From: JAWKWH01 sp041582695
GTDB taxonomy: Bacteria > Pseudomonadota > Alphaproteobacteria > Rhizobiales > Rhizobiaceae
Direction of reading: 5' to 3'
DNA: 15,417 bases
Assembly: GCA_041582695.1 (NCBI GenBank)
Contig: JBFIBB010000055.1
Span: 1 to 15,417, forward strand
This document shows positions 1-6,499 of this stretch, piece after piece. The notes under the pieces were generated by a model, which was given only the letters and a program-made list of their open reading frames with translations, was not told the origin of the DNA and ran no database searches. Position 1 is the stretch's first letter. The number at the start of each line of letters is the position of its first letter. Position numbers and translations under genes: made by a program.

Positions 1-274
1 GATCAAACGCATGTTTGGCGGCAAGGGGATCTACCACAACGGTATGATCATTGCCGTGGAAATCGCCGGCGAAATCCTTCTCAAAGCCGATGACGCGACG
101 GCTGCCGAGTTCGCCGAAGCCGGTTCAACGCAATGGCGCTATCACAACAGGCAATTCGGCAAACCGGTCGCGATGCCATATTGGTCGGTTCCCGACCAGG
201 CAGTCGACGATCCGGAAGCTTTCGGCATCTGGGCCGAAAAGGCCTATCAGGCGAGCCTGCGAGCGAAAAAATAG
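1..274 (+). CDS. TfoX N-terminal domain protein, 3' part (5' end outside window)
   Basis: The reading frame is open from the left edge, so the first Met in view (position 11) is probably internal. The residues I-K-R come directly before it, and the motif RMFGGKGIY is the typical N-terminal core of the TfoX_N family, in which the gene begins some 20-25 residues earlier. About 90 residues are visible, ending in a basic tail (LRAKK). TfoX-family proteins in gamma-proteobacteria regulate competence. In alphaproteobacteria the small single-domain members have no settled role, so no function is inferred beyond family membership. The gene converges on the DEAD-box helicase, with 21 bases between the two stop codons. 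Its last codons contain a run of six A that doubles as the U-tract of a probable terminator for that helicase. Confidence 0.8.
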   Translation, partial: IKRMFGGKGIYHNGMIIAVEIAGEILLKADDATAAEFAEAGSTQWRYHNRQFGKPVAMPYWSVPDQAVDDPEAFGIWAEKAYQASLRAKK

Positions 275-292
275 CTAGCCATACCGGCTCGC
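266..292 (-). terminator. Probable intrinsic terminator of the DEAD-box helicase gene
   Basis: Read on the minus strand just after the helicase stop, GCGAGCC (292-286) pairs with GGCTAGC (280-274) around a 5-base loop, with one G-A mismatch. It is followed by TATTTTTT (273-266). The stem is short, but the six-T run directly after it has the order expected of a Rho-independent terminator. It overlaps the last codons of the convergent TfoX-like gene. Confidence 0.45.
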
Positions 293-295
293 CAC

Positions 296-1891
296 TCAAA
301 CGCTGATTTTCATGAAGTCGGGCAGATCATCGCCAAATCCGACGACGGCGGGCTGGGTTTTTGACGGCTTTTCGGACTTGGTTTTCTTGGCCGGTTTCCG
401 GTCTTCGTTGTCCGCCTTGATCGCCTTTTTACGCTCGGTCTTCTCAGGCTTGGCCTCTTTCGGTTCGGGGCGCTTCTTGGCCGGCTTTTCGTCTTTGGCA
501 GGTTTCTTGCTGCCGCGGCTGCGGCGAGCCGGGCGTTCATCCGCCTCTTCACTTGCCACAATGGTAGTCAAATCGCCGTCGTGCCATTCGATATCCTGGC
601 CGATCAGTTTTTCGACGGCATCCAGATATTTCTTGTCCGAGCGGGTGACGATCGTGAATGCCTTGCCGGATCGGCCGGCGCGGCCGGTTCGCCCGATACG
701 GTGCACATAATCTTCCGCGTGGATCGGCACGTCGTAATTGAAGACATGGCTGACATCTGGAATATCGAGCCCGCGGGCGGCGACGTCGGAGGCGACGAGC
801 AACTTCAGTTTGCCCTCGCGGAAACTGTTCAGCATGTTCGTGCGGGAGCGCTGATCCATGTCGCCGTGCAGCGCACCCGCGATGTACTCGTGCTTGACCA
901 ACGAACGGAAAAGCTCCGAAACATCAACCTTGCGGTTGCAGAAGACAATGGCGTTGGTCAGATTGTCACTTTCCTCGTCGACCAGCTTGCGCAGCGCGGC
1001 CCGTTTTTCCCACGGTTTCGGGCCGGATTTGACCAACCGTTGTGTTACCGTGGCGGTAACGGAGGCGGGTTTGGAGACTTCGACGCGAACCGGCGTATGA
1101 AGGAACTGATCAGCGAGACGAGTGATCTCCGGCGGCATGGTCGCGGAGAAAAACAGGGTCTGGCGCGTAAACGGGATCAGCTTGCAAATGCGTTCGATGT
1201 CGGGAATGAAACCCATGTCGAGCATTCGGTCGGCTTCGTCTATCACCAGAATGTCGACGCCGGTGAGCAGCAGCTTGCCGCGTTCGGAGTGATCAAGAAG
1301 GCGACCTGGCGTGGCAATCAGCACATCGGCGCCGCGTTCAAGCTTGCGGTCCTGCTCGTCGAAGGAAACACCACCGATCAGCAGCGCCACGTTGAGCTTG
1401 TGGTTCTTGCCGTAGCGGTCGAAGTTCTCCTGAACCTGCGCTGCGAGTTCGCGCGTTGGCTCCAGGATCAAGGTGCGGGGCATTCGAGCCCTGGCGCGCC
1501 CCTTTTCGAGCCGCGTCAGCATGGGCAGCACGAATGACGCTGTCTTGCCGGTACCCGTTTGGGCAATCCCAAGGACATCCTTGCCGGCGATAGCGTGCGG
1601 AATCGCCCCTGCCTGGATTGGCGTCGGCACGTTGTAGCCGGCGTCGGTCACAGCCTTCAGGACCTTCTGCGACAGGCCGAGGTCGGCAAAGGTCTTCTGT
1701 TCCGTTTCGGTTTCAACTTGTACGGAATCGGCTATGCCGATGTCAGCGTCATCAGACGCGTCTTCTGCGATTGCTGCTGCGGAAATAATGATCGTTACTC
1801 GCCTGTTTACGGGTTGACACTTCCGGCCTGGCAGGCCGCTGCCTCCTCGAGTATTGCACGTGCGGATACGTTGCCGGGCCCGCGATGTCAA
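296..1891 (-). CDS. DEAD-box ATP-dependent RNA helicase (RhlE-like), start uncertain
   Basis: ATP-dependent RNA unwinding enzyme of the DEAD-box family, probably acting in ribosome assembly or mRNA turnover in the cytoplasm. Counting from the outermost conventional codon (TTG at 1891), the motifs are: Q motif near residues 86-92, AQTGTGKT 110-117, PTRELA 145-150, TPGR 194-197, DEAD 218-221, SAT 249-251 and HRIGRTGR 397-404. A Lys/Pro/Glu-rich disordered tail (about 450-512) follows and ends in a GFGDDLPDF-like motif, as in rhizobial RhlE proteins. The helicase core begins only at about residue 67. No ATG, GTG or TTG lies between residue 1 and Val81, which is already inside the domain. The TTG has no Shine-Dalgarno sequence and overlaps a TTGACA box. 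A GAGGAGG sequence lies seven bases before an in-frame CTG at 1834, which may be the true start (512 residues). The gene lies downstream of nadK on the same strand. Confidence 0.9.
   Translation of the reverse strand: MTSRARQRIRTCNTRGGSGLPGRKCQPVNRRVTIIISAAAIAEDASDDADIGIADSVQVETETEQKTFADLGLSQKVLKAVTDAGYNVPTPIQAGAIPHAIAGKDVLGIAQTGTGKTASFVLPMLTRLEKGRARARMPRTLILEPTRELAAQVQENFDRYGKNHKLNVALLIGGVSFDEQDRKLERGADVLIATPGRLLDHSERGKLLLTGVDILVIDEADRMLDMGFIPDIERICKLIPFTRQTLFFSATMPPEITRLADQFLHTPVRVEVSKPASVTATVTQRLVKSGPKPWEKRAALRKLVDEESDNLTNAIVFCNRKVDVSELFRSLVKHEYIAGALHGDMDQRSRTNMLNSFREGKLKLLVASDVAARGLDIPDVSHVFNYDVPIHAEDYVHRIGRTGRAGRSGKAFTIVTRSDKKYLDAVEKLIGQDIEWHDGDLTTIVASEEADERPARRSRGSKKPAKDEKPAKKRPEPKEAKPEKTERKKAIKADNEDRKPAKKTKSEKPSKTQPAVVGFGDDLPDFMKISV
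1824..1838 (-). promoter_or_regulatory. Short hairpin over the putative CTG start of the helicase
   Basis: On the minus strand CGGCCT and AGGCCG pair perfectly around a 3-base GCC loop. The hairpin begins three bases after GAGGAGG, and the in-frame CTG (1834-1832) falls at its apex. As RNA it could modulate initiation; as DNA it could equally be a protein-binding dyad. Functional meaning is inferred. Confidence 0.35.
1842..1848 (-). promoter_or_regulatory. Strong Shine-Dalgarno sequence (GAGGAGG) before an in-frame CTG
   Basis: GAGGAGG on the minus strand is complementary to the anti-SD end of 16S rRNA and sits seven bases upstream of CTG at 1834-1832, in frame with the helicase. No ATG, GTG or TTG in this frame lies at a usable distance. 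This makes CTG the best-supported start by spacing, although CTG initiation is rare. Confidence 0.45.
1863..1891 (-). promoter_or_regulatory. Possible sigma70-type promoter for the helicase
   Basis: A perfect TTGACA (1891-1886, minus strand) is followed after exactly 17 bases by TATCCG (1868-1863), a poor -10 match. If this is the promoter, the transcript would start near 1856, downstream of the TTG codon that is otherwise the only conventional start. The strong GAGGAGG would then lie within a leader of roughly 20 bases. Confidence 0.35.
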
Positions 1892-1977
1892 CAGCTACCA
1901 AGGATTGAGACGAATTCACGGTAAATGGAAACTGCCGATAAATGGGGGTAAACACCGTGCGATCGGTGCCGTCAGGT

Positions 1978-2751
1978 TCAATACCTGAACTGCTCGGCCA
2001 GTATCCGCTCGTCCCAGGAATGGTTGGCGTCGAACAACAGCGTCGCGGTCGATGAAGTGGATTCGCGCACTGTCACAGTGACCACGGATTTGACCTCCCA
2101 GTGATCGGCGACCGCATTGACCGGACGTTTTTCCGCCTCGAGTATGTCGAAACGCACGGTCGAGCGGTTCGGTACAAGGGCACCCCGCCAGCGCCGCGGC
2201 CTGAATGCGCTCACCGGGGTCAGGGCAAGCAATTCGGCATCGATGGGCAGGATGGGGCCGTGGGCGGACAGGTTGTACGCGGTCGAACCGGCGGGAGTTG
2301 CCACCATCACTCCGTCGCAGATCAGCTCGTCGAGACGAACCTTGCCGTCGATCGAAATCCTGATCTTGGCTGCCTGGTAGGACTGGCGCAGGATTGAGAC
2401 CTCGTTAATCGCAAGCGCCTTGTGGACGCCGCCATCGGCGGTCTCGGCGGTCATCTTCAAGGGGCGGAGCGTTTCCTCGATCGCGCCGGCGATTCTTTCG
2501 CGGAGGTTTTCCTCGCCGTATTCGTTCATCAGGAAACCGACCGAGCCACGGTTCATTCCGTACAGCATCTTGCCGGTATCCATGGTGTCGTGCAGTGTCT
2601 GCAGCATGAAGCCGTCGCCGCCAAGAACGACGATGATATCGGCTTTTGACGGATCGGACTGACCATAAAGCGCGCTCAGGCGTTTCGCGGCCTCAGTTGC
2701 TTCAGGCGCTTCAGAATGAATGAAAGCGATATTGTCGGTCTGGTGCGGCAT
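1978..2751 (-). CDS. nadK: NAD kinase
   Basis: Phosphorylates NAD to NADP in the cytoplasm, the only known route to NADP. At 257 residues it is the short form usual in Hyphomicrobiales, rather than the roughly 290 residues of E. coli NadK. The glycine-rich GGDG (44-47), the NE pair (116-117) and TPAGSTAYN (152-160) are the conserved NAD-kinase motifs of the nucleotide-binding and catalytic core. The frame is open for another 34 codons upstream, but that part is Arg/Ala-rich and unlike the family. MPHQTDNIAF matches the expected N-terminus, so ATG at 2751 is chosen even though its ribosome binding site is weak. The gene lies 86 bases upstream of the DEAD-box helicase on the same strand. A possible TTGACA promoter in front of the helicase suggests the two need not be one operon. 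Confidence 0.95.
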   Translation of the reverse strand: MPHQTDNIAFIHSEAPEATEAAKRLSALYGQSDPSKADIIVVLGGDGFMLQTLHDTMDTGKMLYGMNRGSVGFLMNEYGEENLRERIAGAIEETLRPLKMTAETADGGVHKALAINEVSILRQSYQAAKIRISIDGKVRLDELICDGVMVATPAGSTAYNLSAHGPILPIDAELLALTPVSAFRPRRWRGALVPNRSTVRFDILEAEKRPVNAVADHWEVKSVVTVTVRESTSSTATLLFDANHSWDERILAEQFRY

Positions 2752-2946
2752 TGTGGCGTGTCCGTTGCTCACAGCCCGGTTAGCACGGGCGCTCGCGCAA
2801 TCAAAGCGCGCAACAATGGCGGGCGGCTCCGAATTGCCCCGGATGCACCGCAAATCTCTTTACTCGCGCGTAAAATGTGCTAACCCGGTGCGGCAGGCGA
2901 AATGCCCGGCGCGAAATGCGCTTCTGAACAGCGGCAGTCGGCTAGT

Positions 2947-3022
<76 letters not shown>

Positions 3023-3023
3023 T

Positions 3024-4532
3024 TTATCGGCTCCAGTAAAGAGGCGTCAGGATTACCAGCACTGCAAGGATCTCCAGCCGCCCGAGCAGCATCGCGAAGG
3101 TGAGGATCCATTTTGCCATGTCCGGCAGGGTGGAGTAATTGCCTCGCGGACCGATCGTGTCGCCGAGGCCCGGGCCGACATTCATCAACGCGCTTAACGA
3201 ACCGGAAAGCGAAGTGATGAAGTCCACGCCGGTAAGGGCGAGGGCGACGGTGATGATCGCCCACATGAACAAGAACGCGCCGACGAAAAGCACGACGGCG
3301 CGCTGTATCTCGGCGTCGACCGGCCGGTCGCCGTAGCGCACCGTCTGAACGGTGCTCGGATAGACGAGTCGGCGTATACCGCTCTGGATCAGGGCGAACA
3401 GGATGACAAACCGGTATGTCTTCACGCCTCCGGTGGTGGAACCGGAACAGCCGCCGAGAAACATCGCGACGAATGCAAGCGCGAAGCAGAACGGACCCCA
3501 GGCGGTGTAGTCCGTTGTGGAATATCCGGTGGTGGTAACGACAGACATGAAATTGAACGATGCGATGGTCAATGCGTCGAACAGGCCCATGCCGGCCGTT
3601 ACCCGCAGATAAACCGTCACGGCAAGTATGATAATGATCACGTATGCGGCGAATATTCTGATCTGCGGATCGAAAGCAGCATCGAAACGACCGCGCAAGG
3701 CGAACAGGATGAGCGCGGAAAAAGGCAGACCGCCGATGAACATGAACAGGATCGATACCCAAAGGACTGCGCCATTGCCGGCATAATGGCCGAGTGAGGC
3801 ATCATGGGTCGAGAATCCCGCGGTCGAGACAGTGGTCAGCGCATGGTTGATCGCGTCAAACGCACTCATGCCGGCGACCGAATAGGCAATGCCGCAGGCA
3901 AGGGTCAACACCGCGTAGATGCTGAGCAGGCCGGCCGCAAATGTGGAAAACCTCGCGAAGGGGCGGTCATCGATGTCGGAAGATTCGATCTTGAAATAGG
4001 AAACGCCGCCGATATTGAGGAAGGGAAGCAGGAATAGACCCAGCGCGATGACGCCAAGTCCGCCCATCCATTGCAGGATCGAGCGCCAGAGCAACATGCC
4101 CGGCGGCAGGTTATCGATACCTGCAATGATGGTGGCGCCGGTCGTGGTCACGCCGGCGACCGCCTCGAAGGCGGCGTCCGTCGGTGTCATTTCCAACGAT
4201 GAAGCAAGGAAAGGGATCGCTCCGGCAATGCACATCGTGACCCAAAGGAGATTCACCAACAGAAAGCCGAAACGGGCGGAGACGGGTGGCGCTTTCGTGT
4301 TTGTGGCAATTGCAACGGCGAGCGCCAGGCCACCGGTGAAAAATGCAGAGGCGGCGAACACACGCCAGTCGTCATGACCATAGTAAAGGTCCACGGCTGC
4401 CGGTATCAGCATCGATACCGACAGATAGATGGCGAAGACGGCTGCGATGTGGATTGCGGCGCTGACGGATGTGCTTGGCACAGATAAATGACCCCGGCTT
4501 CCGGTTGATGCATTCGCCGCGTTTGCGGTCAT
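3024..4532 (-). CDS. trkH: TrkH-family potassium uptake protein, membrane subunit
   Basis: Inner-membrane potassium translocation subunit of the Trk/Ktr/HKT superfamily, normally gated by a cytoplasmic TrkA/KtrA ring (not in this window). From ATG at 4532 the protein has 502 residues, close to the usual length. All four pore-loop selectivity signatures are visible: TTTGAT (129-134), STAGF (236-240), TTTGYS (333-338) and NVGPG (451-455). Each lies between hydrophobic helix pairs, giving the four M1-P-M2 repeats, and the tail ends LYWSR. The first helix starts at about residue 22, so the 20-residue leader is dispensable; a GTG at Val18 is an alternative start. The frame runs on upstream to about 4685, but that part is polar and unlike the family. 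The gene is divergent from the second helicase across a 393-base region and convergent with tRNA-Thr. Confidence 0.94.
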   Translation of the reverse strand: MTANAANASTGSRGHLSVPSTSVSAAIHIAAVFAIYLSVSMLIPAAVDLYYGHDDWRVFAASAFFTGGLALAVAIATNTKAPPVSARFGFLLVNLLWVTMCIAGAIPFLASSLEMTPTDAAFEAVAGVTTTGATIIAGIDNLPPGMLLWRSILQWMGGLGVIALGLFLLPFLNIGGVSYFKIESSDIDDRPFARFSTFAAGLLSIYAVLTLACGIAYSVAGMSAFDAINHALTTVSTAGFSTHDASLGHYAGNGAVLWVSILFMFIGGLPFSALILFALRGRFDAAFDPQIRIFAAYVIIIILAVTVYLRVTAGMGLFDALTIASFNFMSVVTTTGYSTTDYTAWGPFCFALAFVAMFLGGCSGSTTGGVKTYRFVILFALIQSGIRRLVYPSTVQTVRYGDRPVDAEIQRAVVLFVGAFLFMWAIITVALALTGVDFITSLSGSLSALMNVGPGLGDTIGPRGNYSTLPDMAKWILTFAMLLGRLEILAVLVILTPLYWSR

Positions 4533-4632
4533 CGCAAACTGTGTCAATTCGCCGATGCGATACAAGAGAGAAATAACTGATGGCAGGCCCGTGCCGCAAG
4601 TATCGCGGTCGGATGGATGGACGGGTTTCAAT

Positions 4633-4670
4633 GCAAATGACGCAAGTCGCCGATTCTGCTTGCAATTTGC
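4633..4670. promoter_or_regulatory. Two-step inverted repeat upstream of trkH
   Basis: GCAAAT (4633-4638) and GCAAG (4642-4646) are mirrored by CTTGC (4659-4663) and ATTTGC (4665-4670). Together they form 11 paired bases, with an internal GAC/A asymmetry and a 12-base apex. The repeat lies about 100 bases upstream of the trkH start. It could be an operator or a leader hairpin of the trkH mRNA; the sequence alone does not decide. Confidence 0.35.
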
Positions 4671-4707
4671 GACCGGACAGCCCATATGCGGCCCACAAGG
4701 CGCTTGG

Positions 4708-4725
4708 GCCGGTTCCGAAACCGGC
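4708..4725 (+). terminator. GC-rich hairpin, possible weak terminator
   Basis: GCCGGTT (4708-4714) and AACCGGC (4719-4725) form a perfect 7-bp stem with a CCGA loop. It is followed on the + strand by TTTCCT, too short a T run for a confident intrinsic terminator. No + strand gene ends nearby, so it may instead be a structural or protein-binding element. Confidence 0.25.
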
Positions 4726-4790
4726 TTTCCTAAAGGGACTTGTCGCGCTTTCGCCAGCCCTCATCAGAATCAGGATGTGAATGGATGGTG

Positions 4791-4813
4791 CCCGCCGGCA
4801 TGGATGCCGCGGG
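4791..4813 (+). promoter_or_regulatory. Leader hairpin 1 upstream of the second DEAD-box helicase
   Basis: CCCGCCGGCA (4791-4800) pairs with TGCCGCGGG (4805-4813) over nine base pairs with a single bulged C and a TGGA loop. Its 5' arm is repeated exactly at 4881-4890, where it forms the 5' side of hairpin 2. Each 3' arm could therefore in principle pair with the other hairpin's 5' arm. Confidence 0.4.
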
Positions 4814-4868
4814 ATAGACCGCGCAGCCCGGCAAGCGGAAATCTCCGCCCGCCTTGTTGCCTGAAATG

Positions 4869-4906
4869 AAACAAAAAACGCCCGCCGGCACTATGAACCG
4901 GCGGCG
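4869..4906 (-). terminator. Minus-strand intrinsic terminator / leader hairpin 2 of the helicase
   Basis: CCGCCGG (4882-4888) and CCGGCGG (4898-4904) form a perfect 7-bp stem, extended by CG/CG (4879-4880 with 4905-4906) around one bulged C. On the minus strand the stem is followed by GTTTTTTG (six T from 4878 to 4873), a convincing intrinsic terminator. It would stop antisense transcription leaving the helicase gene toward trkH. On the + strand the same sequence lies in the helicase leader and holds ATG 4893 in its loop, making that codon an unlikely start. Confidence 0.5.
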
Positions 4907-4925
4907 TCAACACGCATCCAACGGG

Positions 4926-6398
4926 ATGCAGAAGAGAAATTCGTTGTACAACAACAATAATCCAAAAAATCCAATTGAAACGACATCCGAAAATACCGGC
5001 GGGTTTGCCGGTCTCGGAATTGAAGGCATTCTGCTCGATGCGACAACCGCGTCGGGCCTGGTGAACCCCAAGCCGATCCAACAGCAGGCAATCCCGCCGC
5101 ATTTGGCAGGCAGGGATATTCTGGGCATTGCCCAGACGGGCTCTGGCAAGACTGCCGCGTTCGCACTGCCTATCCTGTCGAAGATCATCGGCCTTGGCAC
5201 GAAAAGGCGGGCCAAGACTGCACGTGCGCTGGTTCTCGCGCCAACGCGGGAACTCGCCGTGCAAATCGAGACGGTAATCAAGGGACTTTCGCGCGGCGCA
5301 CATGTGTCCACGGCGCTTGTGCTTGGCGGCGTATCCCGCAATTCGCAGGTCAACCGGCTGAAGCCCGGTGTCGATATCCTTATCGCGACGCCCGGCCGGC
5401 TGACCGACCTCATCAAGGCGCGCGACGTGGATCTTTCCGAAACGCGCTGGCTGGTACTGGATGAGGCCGACCGCATGCTTGACATGGGTTTCATCCGCGA
5501 TGTCAGGTTTATCACGTCCAAGCTGCACGAAAGGCGTCAGACGGCGTTATTTTCGGCAACCATGCCGAATGAAGTGGCGGCGCTGGCGGATTCGCTGCTT
5601 GCGGATCCCGTGCGGGTGGAGGTTGCCCCGCAGGGCACCACCGTGACCGCAATCGCGCAGAGCGTCGTCATGGCCCGCACGCCGCAGAAACGTGTGTTGC
5701 TTTCCAAAATGCTGTCCGATGCGGAGATGCGCTCGGTGATCGTTTTTTCGCGTACCAAGCATGGCGCCGACCGCATCAACCGCGATCTGGTTCGCGATGG
5801 ATTTTCCGCCGCTGTGATTCATGGCAACAAGTCGCAGAATGCGCGTCAGTCCGCCTTGAACGGCTTTCGGGACGGACGCGTGCGCATTCTGGTCGCAACC
5901 GATATCGCAGCGCGTGGCATCGACGTGCCGGGCATCAGCCATGTCGTCAATTTTGACCTTCCCGACGAAGCCGAATCCTACGTCCACCGCATCGGGCGGA
6001 CGGGGCGAAACGGCGAGAACGGCATCGCGATCACGCTTTGCGATCCTTCGGAAAGGGCGAAGCTGAAATCTGTCGAGCGCGTGATCCGCATGCAATTGCC
6101 GGTGTCCGGCGATCTTCTGGCGGAACCCGATCCCGTTCGCGCGCAATCGCAGCGCCCGTCGATCAAGGCCGACAACGATCGTGGAATTCATGCTGGCGAA
6201 ACCCGGTCCAATTCCAGCCAGGCAAGGAAAGACGGTAGCCCGGCGCGTGAGAACGCAACCGGCAACAAGCGGAAATCGCCGCAAGCAAACCGACACAGAC
6301 CGGAAAATGCGGTTGAAAGCCAGACCCGAAAACCAAAACAGAAAAAGCGGTGGAACCGGCGGAAATTTGCGAAACGCGCAGCCGCCCGCGCAGCGTAG
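4926..6398 (+). CDS. DEAD-box ATP-dependent RNA helicase, second paralogue
   Basis: A second DEAD-box RNA helicase, 490 residues from the chosen ATG. Motifs in order: Q motif with PIQQQAIP (50-57), AQTGSGKT 69-76, PTRELA 106-111, TPGR 155-158, DEAD 179-182, SAT 210-212, SRTK near 275, ATDIAARGID near 324-333 and HRIGRTGR 354-361. The N-terminus has a short Asn run, and the C-terminus (about 400-490) is a basic, disordered RNA-binding tail ending in Arg/Lys/Ala-rich sequence. The frame is open back to TTG 4854. ATG 4893 lies in a hairpin loop and ATG 4926 has a poor ribosome site. A TTG at 4944 is preceded by AGAAGAGA and is a real alternative. Neither helicase can be tied to cold shock from sequence alone, but structured leaders are known for that class. 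Confidence 0.93.
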   Translation: MQKRNSLYNNNNPKNPIETTSENTGGFAGLGIEGILLDATTASGLVNPKPIQQQAIPPHLAGRDILGIAQTGSGKTAAFALPILSKIIGLGTKRRAKTARALVLAPTRELAVQIETVIKGLSRGAHVSTALVLGGVSRNSQVNRLKPGVDILIATPGRLTDLIKARDVDLSETRWLVLDEADRMLDMGFIRDVRFITSKLHERRQTALFSATMPNEVAALADSLLADPVRVEVAPQGTTVTAIAQSVVMARTPQKRVLLSKMLSDAEMRSVIVFSRTKHGADRINRDLVRDGFSAAVIHGNKSQNARQSALNGFRDGRVRILVATDIAARGIDVPGISHVVNFDLPDEAESYVHRIGRTGRNGENGIAITLCDPSERAKLKSVERVIRMQLPVSGDLLAEPDPVRAQSQRPSIKADNDRGIHAGETRSNSSQARKDGSPARENATGNKRKSPQANRHRPENAVESQTRKPKQKKRWNRRKFAKRAAARAA

Positions 6399-6499
6399 CA
6401 CTCACCCGCACTCGACGAATGCGCATTTGCGTGCGAATTGTCTGAGGGCTATTGCCATCGCTCATACATTCGCAATCACCTGACGGGGACAATCGGCCC

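Larger units (their letters stand above)
4533..4925. other. 393-base divergent intergenic region with four inverted repeats
   Basis: This gap between trkH (-) and the second helicase (+) has no convincing gene. It holds four separate inverted repeats (4633-4670, 4708-4725, 4791-4813 and 4879-4906), which are listed individually. I could not identify a convincing promoter for either flanking gene, although both probably start here. The short open frames that cross the gap look like noise. Confidence 0.6.

Noticed and set aside
581..1537. 318-codon open frame on the + strand opposite the first helicase
   Set aside because: It lies wholly antisense to a gene with all DEAD-box motifs, has no family-like motif of its own, and is the kind of long shadow frame expected at high GC.
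1752..1820. Short GTG-started frame (22 codons, minus strand) just downstream of the helicase Shine-Dalgarno sequence, considered as a leader peptide
   Set aside because: The GTG is about 21 bases after GAGGAGG, too far for initiation, the peptide has no regulatory codon run, and it overlaps helicase coding sequence.
1953..1968. CACCG/CGGTG hairpin after nadK, considered as a terminator
   Set aside because: Only five base pairs and three T follow on the minus strand; too weak to call.
4770..6401. Long minus-strand frames (252, 204 and 284 codons) opposite the second helicase
   Set aside because: They are antisense to conserved helicase motifs and show no recognisable domain.
6418..6427. AATGCGCATT palindrome between the second helicase and the MFS gene
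   Set aside because: A 10-base palindrome is short enough to occur by chance and has no spacer, partner or promoter context that I can support.
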